Positions 19,883 through 29,100 of a stretch of 64,000 nucleotides of DNA are shown piece by piece. The translations under genes were made by a program, and so were the position numbers. Positions within the stretch are counted from its first letter, which is position 1, and each line of letters starts with the position of its first letter. The DNA is taken from positions 1,860,001-1,924,000 of the forward strand of contig NZ_JACCKX010000001.1 of NCBI RefSeq assembly GCF_013423955.1, read 5' to 3'. Below the pieces are notes generated by a model. That model saw only the letters and a list, made by a program, of their open reading frames with translations. It was not told the DNA's origin and made no database searches. This DNA is from Ottowia beijingensis (GTDB taxonomy: Bacteria; Pseudomonadota; Gammaproteobacteria; Burkholderiales; Burkholderiaceae_C).

Positions 19883-20419
19883 TCAGCGCCGCTGCGCCCG
19901 GCGCGGCGGCTGCAGCAGAAAGGCCGCCGAGTCGGCGAACTCGGCACCGGCCTCGGTGCCGGCACGCGCCACGATGGCGTCGATCAGCGGGTGCAGGTAC
20001 GGCAGCAACTCGCCCAGCGTGGTGGCGGTGGCGATCTGCTGCTCGTAGGCATAACGGCCCAGGTGCCGGCGGATCGAGCGGATCATGAAGTTCGACATGG
20101 CGTGGCACACGTCGTCGGGGCGGCGCGACAGGGGCGATGGCGCACTGTGCGCTGGCGCGGAGGGCGCAAAAGGCGCTGTGGCTGGTGCCGGCCGCGTGTC
20201 CAGGTCGGCCATCTCGGAAGGCTGGATGTAACCCGAGGCGCTGAGCCAGCGCAGGCCGCCCGCGGTCAGCGCGCTCTTGCCGGTGGCGGCCAGCAGATCC
20301 TCGCGCGTGCGCCGGCCATCCACCATGCGCAGCAAGCCATGCAATTCGACCGGCAAGGTGCTGTGCGCGGCGGCACACTCGCGCGCGCCCTTGTCGCTCA
20401 AGGCGTAGACGATTCTCAT
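19883..20419 (-). CDS. Hypothetical protein with winged-helix-like N-terminus
   Basis: About 178 residues, not recognised. The first 70 residues (MRIVYALSDKG, then LHGLLRMVDGRRTREDLL, GGLRWLSASGYIQPSE) look like a small winged-helix or DprA-WH type domain. A low-complexity Ala/Pro linker follows (about 75-105), then a helical C-terminal part with SNFMIRSIRRHLGRYAYEQQI. Start 20419 is chosen over upstream ATGs because the leader before it is not conserved-looking. Lies between argC (convergent) and recX. Frame intact. Confidence 0.6.
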   Translation of the reverse strand: MRIVYALSDKGARECAAAHSTLPVELHGLLRMVDGRRTREDLLAATGKSALTAGGLRWLSASGYIQPSEMADLDTRPAPATAPFAPSAPAHSAPSPLSRRPDDVCHAMSNFMIRSIRRHLGRYAYEQQIATATTLGELLPYLHPLIDAIVARAGTEAGAEFADSAAFLLQPPRRAQRR

Positions 20420-20556
20420 TGTTTTGTTCTCCCTGCAGCCCATGTGGGTGCGGCCCAAGGGCCTCCATCACCATGACGCTGGCGGGGTGATTGCGGCGGC
20501 AACCCGCGCGGCTGTCAAGCCCGCACTTGAAGGGGTGGTGGCGGGTGCGCGCGGCG

Positions 20557-21032
20557 TCAGAAATCGTCGTCGTCCGCAGCGCCGCCCAGCGCGCGGCGCG
20601 CCACGTCGCCGCTGAAGCCGCGCGCGGCCAGAAAGCGCAGCTGGCGCGCCCGCTCGGCCGCGTCGGCGGGCGGCTGGCCGAACTTTCTGCGCCAGACGGC
20701 CTGCGCGCGTGCCAGTTCGGTGCTGCGCAACTGCGCGGCGGCGTCGGCCACCACCTCGTCGGGCAGGCCCTTGGCACGCAGCTCCTGCAGCACGCGCGCG
20801 CCGCCCAGGCGCCCGGCGCGGCGGTGCAGCACGGACTCGGCCACGCGCGCCTCGTCGATGAAACCCTTGGCGGCCAGTTCGTCGAGCACGCGCGCCACAG
20901 CGTCCGGGTCGTCCTCGGGCCCCACGTGGCGCGACAGCTTGTGGCCAGTTCGGCGCGCGAATGCTCGCGCGCCGCGAGGTAGCGCAGGGCGCGGCCCTTG
21001 AGGGAGAGGGTCTGCGCGGGGCGTGGGGTCAT
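20557..21032 (-). CDS. recX: RecA regulator RecX (frameshifted near 20942)
   Basis: Regulatory protein that modulates RecA filament growth, about 158 residues. Seen: LSLKGRALRYLAAREHSRAEL at the N-terminus, then VLDELAAKGFIDEARVAESVLHRR and ARVLQELRAKGLPDEVV, the tandem three-helix repeats of RecX, and a C-terminal RQLRFLAARGFSGDVARRAL. One base is missing near 20942 (after ELAT). Downstream of recA on the same strand, the standard arrangement, but separated by 396 bases that contain tandem repeats. Confidence 0.9.
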
Positions 21033-21427
21033 GGGCTGCTGGATGCTATCAATTTGATGGCTGTTCGCGCCGATTCACACTTGATTTCATAATGAAATCA
21101 CTATGAAGTCCGCTTGCAGAAGGCGCAAGCAGCTCCCAATAAGAGAGCGTCAGCCTCCTGCCGGCGATGCCGAGCGACTCACGGACGCCGGTTTTAGCTC
21201 CGGCACGCCGCTTCGCGGCTTCACGTGCGCTGCGCGCACGTGAGCCTGCGCTGAAACTGCGGTGCGAATTCGGCTCACGCCTCATCGACGGCGGCTTCCG
21301 CCGCCGCCGGTCGCCCGGCGATGCCGAGCGACTCGCGCACCTTGTTTTAATTTCGGCACGGCCGCTGACGCGGCCTTCACATAGGCTGCGCCAATATGAG
21401 CCTGCACTGAAATCGTGTTCAAGAGGC

Positions 21428-22477
<1,050 letters not shown>

Positions 22478-22541
22478 GATTTTTCCTTTGAGATCAATGG
22501 GTTGAAGCGGATGCACCCGAATCAACTGGATGCTTGAACAG

Positions 22542-22561
22542 GACTGTATATCAATCCATTG
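22542..22561. promoter_or_regulatory. Possible degenerate LexA-like site between recA and a MarR gene
   Basis: ACTGTATAT matches one half of a CTGT-N8-ACAG SOS box, but the second half does not match. It sits 65-84 bases upstream of the recA start in the divergent region. Weak. Confidence 0.3.
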
Positions 22562-22608
22562 ATTGCCGTAAAGCCGATTTATGGTCAGTTTGCCTTACTA
22601 TCTAGCGC

Positions 22609-23079
22609 ATGAATGAGCCCGACGATGACCGCTGGCGCGAGACGCACCTCGGCCGCCTGCTCGGCCACGCCATGCGCCGCTTCGACGAGCGCGTGCTGCA
22701 GCTGATGGCGGCCAGCGAGCAGGCGCCGCTGGCGCTGGCCAACCTGGCGGCGCGCGACAAGGTGGGCGCGGCGCACATCCACATCACGCGCCACCTGCCG
22801 CTGGGCGGCGCGCGGCTGACCGAGCTGGCCGCCTGGGCCGGCATAGCCAAGCAGTCCATGGGCGATCTGGTGGACCAATGCGAAGCCTGGGGCCTGGTGG
22901 CGCGCGAGCCCGACCCGCGCGACGCCCGGGCGCGGCGCATCGTGTTCACGCCGACGGGGCTGGACTGGTTGGCCGCCTTCCGCGACGCCGTGGCGCAGGC
23001 CGAGGCCGAGTTCCGCGCCGCCGTGGGCGACGAGGTCGCCACCGTGGTGGCGCTGGGGCTGGAGGCGTATGCGGCCTGA
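22609..23079 (+). CDS. MarR-family transcriptional regulator
   Basis: Winged-helix regulator of 156 residues, cytoplasmic and probably dimeric. Seen: an N-terminal dimer helix, LAARDKVGAAHIHITRHLPLGG, the DNA-binding helices RLTELAAWAGIAKQSMGDLV, and the wing region GLVAREPDPRDARARRIVFTPTG, the typical DXRXXR signature. Divergent from recA, with which it shares a 131-base intergenic region. No obvious target gene beside it; the two-component genes downstream start 233 bases later. Confidence 0.85.
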   Translation: MNEPDDDRWRETHLGRLLGHAMRRFDERVLQLMAASEQAPLALANLAARDKVGAAHIHITRHLPLGGARLTELAAWAGIAKQSMGDLVDQCEAWGLVAREPDPRDARARRIVFTPTGLDWLAAFRDAVAQAEAEFRAAVGDEVATVVALGLEAYAA

Positions 23080-23089
23080 TGTTTCAGGC

Positions 23090-23143
23090 GAAATCGGCCT
23101 TCAGAGCTTGTACAGCAAGCGCCGATAGCTATCTTGTTGATAG
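23090..23143 (-). repeat. Dispersed repeat family 1
   Basis: Copy in inverse orientation: AAATCGGCCTTCAGAGCTTG, then an arm and GATAGCTATC. Between the MarR gene and the response regulator gene. Confidence 0.65.
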
Positions 23144-23312
23144 CGAATGGCGTGGCCTGCGCTGCTCGCCCCGCGCAACCATCCGCGCACCCGCATGCCC
23201 ACCCCGCCGATGCGGGGACAACCCCAGCGCGGCCCCCGCGGCGGCGCTCTAGAATTTGCTGCCAACGCCCAGTACAACGATGCGGCGCGCGGCGCCGCCA
23301 CAGGAGACTTTC

Positions 23313-23987
23313 ATGCGCATCCTCATCGCCGAAGATGACCAGGTGTTGGCCGATGGCCTGATGCGCAGCCTGCGCACCCACGGCGCCGCGGTGGACCACG
23401 TGGCCACCGGCACCGAGGCCGACACCGCCCTGCTCACCAACACCGAGTTCGACCTGCTGATCCTCGACCTGGGCCTGCCCAAGCTGCACGGGCTGGAGGT
23501 GCTCAAGCGCCTGCGCGCGCGCGGGCAGACGCTGCCGGTGCTGATCCTCACCGCGGCCGACAGCATCGAGGAGCGCGTGAAGGGCCTGGACTACGGCGCC
23601 GACGACTACATGGCCAAGCCGTTCGCGCTGACCGAGCTGGAAGCGCGCGTGCGCGCCCTCACGCGGCGCGGCATGGGCGCGGCCAGCGCCACCATCAAGC
23701 ACGGCCCGCTCGAATACGACCAGACCGGCCGCGTGGCCAGCATCGACGGCAAGATGGTCGACCTGTCGGCGCGCGAGCTGGGCCTGCTGGAGGTGCTGCT
23801 GCAGCGCAGCGGCCGCCTGGTGAGCAAGGAGCAGTTGGTGGAGCGCCTGTGCGAGTGGGGCGAGGAGGTGAGCAACAACGCCATCGAGGTCTACATCCAC
23901 CGCCTGCGCAAGAAGATCGAGAAGGGGCCGATCCGCATCGCCACGGTGCGCGGGCTGGGCTACTGCCTCGAGAAGATTCCGGGTTGA
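23313..23987 (+). CDS. OmpR-family response regulator
   Basis: Two-component response regulator of 224 residues (QseB/TctD-like). Receiver domain at 1-115: acidic pocket AEDD near residue 8, phospho-acceptor Asp in LLILDLGLP near residue 51, conserved Thr in ILTAAD and Lys in MAKPFAL. Winged-helix output domain at about 130-222 with VDLSARELGLLEVLL and NAIEVYIHRLRKKI, RGLGYCL. Start MRILIAEDD follows a GGAGA ribosome site. The kinase gene follows 58 bases later, and the pair is probably one operon. Confidence 0.93.
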   Translation: MRILIAEDDQVLADGLMRSLRTHGAAVDHVATGTEADTALLTNTEFDLLILDLGLPKLHGLEVLKRLRARGQTLPVLILTAADSIEERVKGLDYGADDYMAKPFALTELEARVRALTRRGMGAASATIKHGPLEYDQTGRVASIDGKMVDLSARELGLLEVLLQRSGRLVSKEQLVERLCEWGEEVSNNAIEVYIHRLRKKIEKGPIRIATVRGLGYCLEKIPG

Positions 23988-24045
23988 ATCAGGCGCCCGC
24001 GCTTGCTGGGCAAGCGCTGGCAGCTACCGAAACAGCAGCAATGCA

Positions 24046-25494
24046 GTGAAGATATTCCAACGCGCCCAGCGCTCGCTGTTCGGCGAGATCCTGGACTGGA
24101 TGCTCACGCCGCTGCTGCTGCTGTGGCCCGTCAGCCTGGCGCTGACCTGGCTGGTGGCGCAGAACCTGGCCAACAAGCCGTTCGACCGCGCGCTGGTCTA
24201 CAACGTGCAGGCGCTGGCGCAGTTCATCCAGGTCACGCCCGGCCAGCGCGTGCGCTTTCTGCTGCCGCAGCCGGCCAGCGAGCTGCTGCGCGCCGACGAC
24301 TCCGACAACGTCTACTACCAGGTGCTGGGCGCCAAGGGCGAATACCTGTCGGGCGAGCGCGAACTGCCCGCGCCGCCGCGCGCGGGCCACGAGCCGAGCA
24401 CGGGCGAACTGGCCGAAGAGCCACAGCTGCGCGATGCCGAATTCCGCGGCCTGCCGGTGCGCGTGGCCTACCTGTGGGTGCCCATCGGCGACAGCGGCGC
24501 CCAGGCGCTGGTGCAGGTGGCCGAAACGCGCGAGAAGCGCAGCGTGCTGGCGGCCGAGATCATCAAGGGCGTGATGCTGCCGCAGTTCGCCATCCTGCCG
24601 CTGGCGGTGCTGCTGGTGTGGCTGGCGCTGGTGCGCGGCATCCGGCCGCTGTCGGCGCTGGCCTCGCGCATCCGCGCGCGCAAGCCCGACGACCTAAGCC
24701 CGCTGGACGAAAGCGCCGTGCCCCAGGAGGTGGGGCCGCTGGTCGGCTCGGTCAACGACTTGCTGACGCGGCTGAAGGACTCCATCGCCACGCAGAAGCG
24801 CTTTCTGGCCGACGCCGCGCACCAGCTGAAGACGCCGCTGGCCGGGCTGCGCATGCAGGCCGACCTGGCGCAGCGCGAGGACGCCAGCGCCGACGACCTG
24901 AAACAGTCGCTGCAGCAGATCGGCCACGCCAGCGTGCGCGCCACGCACACCGTCAACCAGCTGCTGGCGCTGGCCCGTGCCGAGGCCGGCGGCGCCGTGA
25001 TGGCGCAGCAGCCGTGCGACCTGGCGCAGCTCACCATCGACGTGGTGCGCGAGGCCGTGCCGCAGGCCATGGACAAGCAGATCGACCTGGGCTACGACGG
25101 CCCGGCGCCCGGCGCGCCCGAGCTGACGCTGCTGGGCAACCCCACGCTGCTGCGCGAGATGATCCGCAACCTGGTGGAAAACGCCATCCACTACACGCCT
25201 TCCACGCCCGAATCGCCCGGCGTCGTCACCGCGCGGCTGCGCGTGGAGCCGTTCAGCCGCGCGCTGGCTGTGCAGGTGGAGGACAACGGCCCCGGCATCC
25301 CCCAGGCCGAGCGCGCCAGCGTGTTCCAGCCCTTCTACCGCGCGCTGGGCACCAACGTGCACGGCTCGGGCCTGGGGCTGCCCATCGTGCAGGAGATCGC
25401 GGCGCAGCACCGCGCAGAGGTCAGCGTGGACGACGCCCACCCCGGCCAGCAGCCGCCGGGCGCGTGCTTCACGGTGCGTTTTCGGGCAAGTTGA
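24046..25494 (+). CDS. Sensor histidine kinase (QseC/TctE type)
   Basis: Membrane histidine kinase of 482 residues with a GTG start at 24046. Layout: membrane helix about 20-42; periplasmic 2CSK_N-like sensor about 45-170; second helix about 183-205; a HAMP-like linker; the phospho-accepting His in AHQLKTPLAG near residue 262; and the ATPase domain with NLVENAIHYTP (N box), DNGPGIP (G1) and GSGLGLPIV (G2). The 2CSK_N sensor is typical of TctE and QseC relatives; the signal is unknown. Frame intact. Confidence 0.93.
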   Translation: MKIFQRAQRSLFGEILDWMLTPLLLLWPVSLALTWLVAQNLANKPFDRALVYNVQALAQFIQVTPGQRVRFLLPQPASELLRADDSDNVYYQVLGAKGEYLSGERELPAPPRAGHEPSTGELAEEPQLRDAEFRGLPVRVAYLWVPIGDSGAQALVQVAETREKRSVLAAEIIKGVMLPQFAILPLAVLLVWLALVRGIRPLSALASRIRARKPDDLSPLDESAVPQEVGPLVGSVNDLLTRLKDSIATQKRFLADAAHQLKTPLAGLRMQADLAQREDASADDLKQSLQQIGHASVRATHTVNQLLALARAEAGGAVMAQQPCDLAQLTIDVVREAVPQAMDKQIDLGYDGPAPGAPELTLLGNPTLLREMIRNLVENAIHYTPSTPESPGVVTARLRVEPFSRALAVQVEDNGPGIPQAERASVFQPFYRALGTNVHGSGLGLPIVQEIAAQHRAEVSVDDAHPGQQPPGACFTVRFRAS

Positions 25495-25598
25495 TGGCGC
25501 TATCTTGTCGATAGCTTGAGGCGCCCGGCGGGCGGGCGTCGGCGCAGGATTCGGGCATCATCGCCCCGCCAGGCAGGCCACGGCTCGATGGCTTTTTC

Positions 25599-25671
25599 GT
25601 GGGAGCGGGCTTGCCCGCGATGAAGCACTGAACGCGAGGCGACGCCGCATCGCGGGCAAGCCCGCTCCCAC
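25599..25671. repeat. REP-like inverted repeat, 23-bp arms
   Basis: Perfect 23-bp inverted repeat (25599-25621 and 25649-25671; core GCGGGCTTGCCCGC in the left arm) separated by 27 bases, between convergent genes. It resembles the REP/BIME sequences of Pseudomonas and relatives. No RAYT transposase is nearby. The rest of 25495-25821 holds only a family-2 repeat. Confidence 0.8.
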
Positions 25672-25685
25672 AGCCCGCGGTCACC

Positions 25686-25748
25686 ACATACTCCCCTATA
25701 AGTAAGCCGATAGCGCCCTATTGGCGGGCGCTGGAGCCGCATACCCCC
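25686..25748 (-). repeat. Dispersed repeat family 2
   Basis: Read on the minus strand: GTATGCGGCTCCAGCGCCCG, an internal GCGCT, and an ending GGGGAGTATG. The same layout recurs at 41014-41076 on the plus strand. Confidence 0.6.
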
Positions 25749-25821
25749 TACAGTCCGCTCGCACCGACGCCATGCAGCGCCTCTGCACGCCAGGATGATC
25801 GAAGCGGCCGCTCCGCCCGCC

Positions 25822-26481
25822 TCAGGCCGGCTTGTACAGGCTCAGCTGCAGCTTCTCACGCTCCATGGCGCGCGCCACCGCCGGCACCTGGGCGGTGCGC
25901 TGCACATGCGCCCACAGCTCGGGAAAGTCCTCGGGGTTGATGCCGGCGATGGTGCCCCAGCGCAGCAGCGTCAGCGCATAGGTGTCCAGCGGGCCGCAGT
26001 GCACGCCGCCCAGCCAGTCGCGGCCTTCCGCGTGCGCCTTCTTCACCAAGTCCTGCAGCTCGCCCATCAGCGTGCGGTACTGGCCCACGGCGTGCGTCTT
26101 GATGGCGGCCTGCGCCGCCTCGTCGCCGGTGAACTTGTGCGGCATGAAGATGTGCGTGAAGGTGGGGTGCACCGTGTTGTTCATCCACGCCAGCACCTCG
26201 ACGAAGCGGCCACGCGCCAGCGGGTCCTTGGGGATGAAGGTGGCCTCGGGAAACTTGGCGTCGATGTAGGCAATGATGGCCATGATCTGCGTGATCACCT
26301 CGCCGCCGTCCACCAGCACCGGCACCTGGCCGCGCGGGTTGATGGCCTTGTACTCGGGGCTGTTCTGCTCGTTGCGGTGCAGCTTCACCGCCACCGGCTC
26401 GAAAGTGGCGCCGGCCATCTCCAGCATGCTGTGCGGCACGAACGAGCAGGCGCCGGAGGCGTAGTAGAGCTTGAGGGTCAT
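25822..26481 (-). CDS. Glutathione S-transferase family protein
   Basis: Cytosolic GST of 219 residues. N-terminal thioredoxin-like domain: LKLYYASGACSFVPHSMLE (the beta-class start with Ser and Cys near the active site), INPRGQVPVLVDGG with the cis-Pro, and AIIAYIDAKFP. C-terminal helical domain with LLRWGTIAGINPEDFP. Start MTLKLYYASG at 26481 is chosen since the strand begins right after it. Substrate unknown. Frame intact. Confidence 0.9.
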   Translation of the reverse strand: MTLKLYYASGACSFVPHSMLEMAGATFEPVAVKLHRNEQNSPEYKAINPRGQVPVLVDGGEVITQIMAIIAYIDAKFPEATFIPKDPLARGRFVEVLAWMNNTVHPTFTHIFMPHKFTGDEAAQAAIKTHAVGQYRTLMGELQDLVKKAHAEGRDWLGGVHCGPLDTYALTLLRWGTIAGINPEDFPELWAHVQRTAQVPAVARAMEREKLQLSLYKPA

Positions 26482-26694
26482 GGGGAAGTCTCCTGTGGAT
26501 CGGTGGGTAGGCAAGGGCCTGAGCATAGCGCGGCGGGCGGGGCGCCGAACATCAATAAAGATAGCTGCCTGCGCCGGTCAATCAATGGTTTCAGATGGCT
26601 TCGGCTTGAAATCACGGATGGACAAGCGCAAGCCGCTATCAATTAAAAAGCGCCTGATCGATTAGCCAGCTACGGGAGGATGCGTCTCCGACCC

Positions 26695-26731
26695 TCACCC
26701 CCGCCCTCTCCCGCAGGCGGGCGAGGGAGTT
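26695..26731. repeat. Short inverted repeat in the GST-SPOR intergenic region
   Basis: CCCTCACCCCCGCCCTCTCC followed by an inverse arm ending GGGCGAGGGAG, a form of a CCCTCACC/GAGGG element widespread in proteobacteria. The remaining 26482-26894 shows weak traces of repeat family 1 (26554-26612) and no gene. Confidence 0.5.
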
Positions 26732-26894
26732 TCAGGGCCAGACGCCCCCTTCGTGAATCGAACGGCCGCGGAGCAGGCCATCAAGCGAACGCCGTGGAGC
26801 GGGCTTGGCCCGGCCACTGGCGTTGTCCCCTTCCCGCGAAGCGCAGCGCAGCAAGAGAAGGGGAAGCCGCGTCAGCGGCTCAGGGGTTGTTCTT

Positions 26895-27661
26895 CTATTC
26901 ACACCCTCGCAGCTCCTTGCCCGCCAGCGCGCCGCGCAGGCCGCGCACCTGCTGGCGCAGTGCCGCATCGGCATTCGGCAGGCGCAGCAGGTAGGCCGGC
27001 GTGTCGCGCCGCTCCTGCACCACGCGGGCGGTGCGCACGCCCTTGCGGCCCAGGTCGGTCAGGGCGCGTTGCGCGGCCTCCTCGCTGGAAAAGCGGCCCA
27101 GCGACAGGCCCGGCTCCAGCGCGGCGCCGGGGCGGTCGGTGTCGACACCCAGGTCGCGCAGCTCGCTGCGCTTGGTGCGCACGGCATCCGCGTCGGCCAG
27201 CTTGCCGACGTAGACCATCCAGCGGCCGGGCAGTTGCACCGGCTCCAGGCGCCAGCTGCCGGCCGGCAGGCTGGCGGCGGCGCGGCGCACGGCGTCGGCC
27301 TGCTGCTCGTTGAACACGCCGGCCTGCAGGCACACGCCGGGGGCCGGGGCCGGCGGCGGGGCGCGGCGGCCACGGGTGGCTCCGGCGCGGGGGCGGGTTG
27401 TGCGGGCACCGCCGGTGCCGGCGCAGGTGCGGGGGCCGGGGCTGGCCGGGAGGCCCGCGATGCGGGTGCCGGCGCGGGCGCTGCGGCCGAGGCCGCGTCC
27501 AGCGGCCGCAGCGTCAGCGATTCGGGGCGCACCTGGCGCTCCAGCCGCTCGGGCTCGGCCTGCACCGTGGGCGCCAGGCCCAGCACGCGCAGCCAGCCCT
27601 GCGACCAGGCGAACCAGGCCACGTTGGCCACCAGCAGCAGCACGACCAGACGACCGACCAT
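26895..27661 (-). CDS. SPOR-domain protein (frameshifted near 27358)
   Basis: Cell-envelope protein of about 255 residues; SPOR domains bind denuded peptidoglycan at division sites. Seen: an N-terminal membrane anchor (VGRLVVLLLVANVAWFAW), a Pro/Ala-rich linker with many PAPAPA units (about 60-120), and a C-terminal SPOR domain with CLQAGVFNEQQADAV, RWMVYVGKLADADAV and LSLGRFSSEEAAQRAL. One base is lost in a GC run in the linker near 27358. The start ATG overlaps the birA stop (ATGA), implying co-translation. Confidence 0.85.
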
Positions 27662-28458
27662 CACCCACCTCCTTGTGGCGCCTGTGGGCGCACGCTGACC
27701 TCGGCGCTGTGCACCTCGCGCAGGCCGGCGGGCGTGTGCACGCGCAGCTCGCCGCCGGGGCCGACGCCTTGCGCCACGCCTTCCGTTCCATCGGACAGCC
27801 GCACCGCCTGCCCGGCCAGCAGGTCGCGCGCGGCAAAGCGTTCGGCCAGCGGTGCGAAGCCGCCCTGCTCGAACCCGCGCACCGTCTGCACCAGCGGCGC
27901 GGCGATGCGCGCCAGCGTGGCGGGCGCGTCGATGCCCGGCAACAACTCTTGCAGCCACGCGGGCGGCGTGGCAAAGCCTTCGCCCGGCAACGGCGCGATG
28001 TTGACGCCGATGCCGATGACGGCGTAGCGCCCCGTGCCCGGCTGCCCGGTGCCCGCCGTCTCGACCAGGATGCCGGCCAGCTTGCGGCCCTGCCACCACA
28101 GGTCGTTCGGCCACTTCAGGCGGATGTCCGGGTGCAGGCTTTCTGCCACCGCCAGCCCCACGGCCAGCGAAAGGCCCGACCAGTCGCACGGCACCAGCGG
28201 CAGGCCCAGCGAGAAGGCCAGCGCACCGCCGCGCTCGCCGTCGCCCGACTGCCAGCCGCGCCCCAGGCGGCCGCGACCGGCGGTCTGCAGCTCGGCCACC
28301 AGCAGCGTGGGCGCCGTGCGGCCGGCGCGCGCGCGGCGCATCAGCTCGCTGTTGGTGGAGTCGATCCCGGCCACCACCTCCACCGCCACGCCCGGCAGCA
28401 GCGGCGCGAGTTGCGTGCGCAGCGCATCCAGGGGCCAGGCAAGGGTGGGGTGGGGCAT
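27661..28458 (-). CDS. birA: Biotin--[acetyl-CoA-carboxylase] ligase
   Basis: Biotin protein ligase of 265 residues, activating biotin with ATP and attaching it to the carrier protein of acetyl-CoA carboxylase. Seen: IDSTNSELMRRA, LVAELQTAGRGRLGRGWQS (the GRGRXGR biotinyl-AMP loop), LKWPNDLWWQGRKLAGILVE and IGIGVNI, the family signatures. There is no N-terminal helix-turn-helix, so it is a ligase without the repressor domain of E. coli BirA. Frame intact. Followed with ATGA overlap by the SPOR gene. Confidence 0.93.
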   Translation of the reverse strand: MPHPTLAWPLDALRTQLAPLLPGVAVEVVAGIDSTNSELMRRARAGRTAPTLLVAELQTAGRGRLGRGWQSGDGERGGALAFSLGLPLVPCDWSGLSLAVGLAVAESLHPDIRLKWPNDLWWQGRKLAGILVETAGTGQPGTGRYAVIGIGVNIAPLPGEGFATPPAWLQELLPGIDAPATLARIAAPLVQTVRGFEQGGFAPLAERFAARDLLAGQAVRLSDGTEGVAQGVGPGGELRVHTPAGLREVHSAEVSVRPQAPQGGG

Positions 28459-28461
28459 GCG

Positions 28462-28995
28462 TCAGCCTTTGGCCTTCTTCTTTTTCTTCTTCTTTTTCTT
28501 GTCACCGCTTTCCGCCGTTTCCAGGTCGGACGACAGCAGCGTGCCGCGGCATTTCTTGCTGCCGCACCAGCAGGGGTAGTCCGCCTTCAGCTCGGGCGTC
28601 AGCGGCTCGTCGATGACCAGGCCGTAGTCGTAGTTCAGCTCGTCACCGGCCTTGATCTTGCGGCGCGACGTGATGAAGATGCGGCCCTCGTCCTCGTCGG
28701 CGATGCAGTTCGGGTCGCAGCTGTGGTTGATCCAGCGCGAATCGTTGCCGCCGTACAGCGCGTCGATCACGCGGTCTTCGTCGATGTGGAAGTAGAAGGT
28801 GTGGTTGGGGTCATCCGGGTCGTGCGGATGGCGGCGCTGCGCCTCGTTCCAGCTGATGATCTCGCCCACGTATTCGATGATGCGCTCGCCCTTGGGGATG
28901 TCGACCAGGGCGAACACGCCCTGCCCATGCACGCCTGAGCGGCGCACCTCGATGCGGCGCGTGGCCGACGAATCTGCGGGGTTTTTGCTGGCCAC
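28462..28995 (-). CDS. SET-domain protein lysine methyltransferase
   Basis: Protein of 177 residues with a eukaryote-like SET domain. Seen: RRSGVHGQGVFALVDIPKGE, EYVGEIIS, the S-adenosylmethionine and catalytic motifs WINHSCDPNC and ELNYDYG (catalytic Tyr), and a post-SET Cys cluster CWCGSKKC. The C-terminus is a run of nine Lys residues (GDKKKKKKKKKAKG), a likely nucleic-acid or nucleoid contact. Substrate unknown. It is divergent from topB-SWIB, another gene with a chromatin-type domain. Frame intact. Confidence 0.9.
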   Translation of the reverse strand: MASKNPADSSATRRIEVRRSGVHGQGVFALVDIPKGERIIEYVGEIISWNEAQRRHPHDPDDPNHTFYFHIDEDRVIDALYGGNDSRWINHSCDPNCIADEDEGRIFITSRRKIKAGDELNYDYGLVIDEPLTPELKADYPCWCGSKKCRGTLLSSDLETAESGDKKKKKKKKKAKG

Positions 28996-29100
28996 GGAAA
29001 GTTTTTGCTATGTTGGTTTGAGTGCGCGCGCATGCGTGGGCGTGGGCGCGCGAGTGCGGGTGCGCGTGTGCGCACGCGCGAGGAGCCGGATTCTAGCCAC

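Noticed and set aside
18930-21032. A 700-codon open frame on the minus strand spanning recX, the winged-helix gene and the argC antisense strand
   Set aside because: It starts as RecX, then leaves the RecX frame at one lost base and continues as GC-rich antisense sequence; no family matches beyond RecX.
22542-22561. SOS box for recA
   Set aside because: Only one half-site fits; kept as a low-confidence feature but not as a finding.
26829-26868. CCCCTTCCC...GAGAAGGGGAAG inverted arms considered as a terminator
   Set aside because: Arms are imperfect and far from any T-run; only noted as part of the intergenic region.
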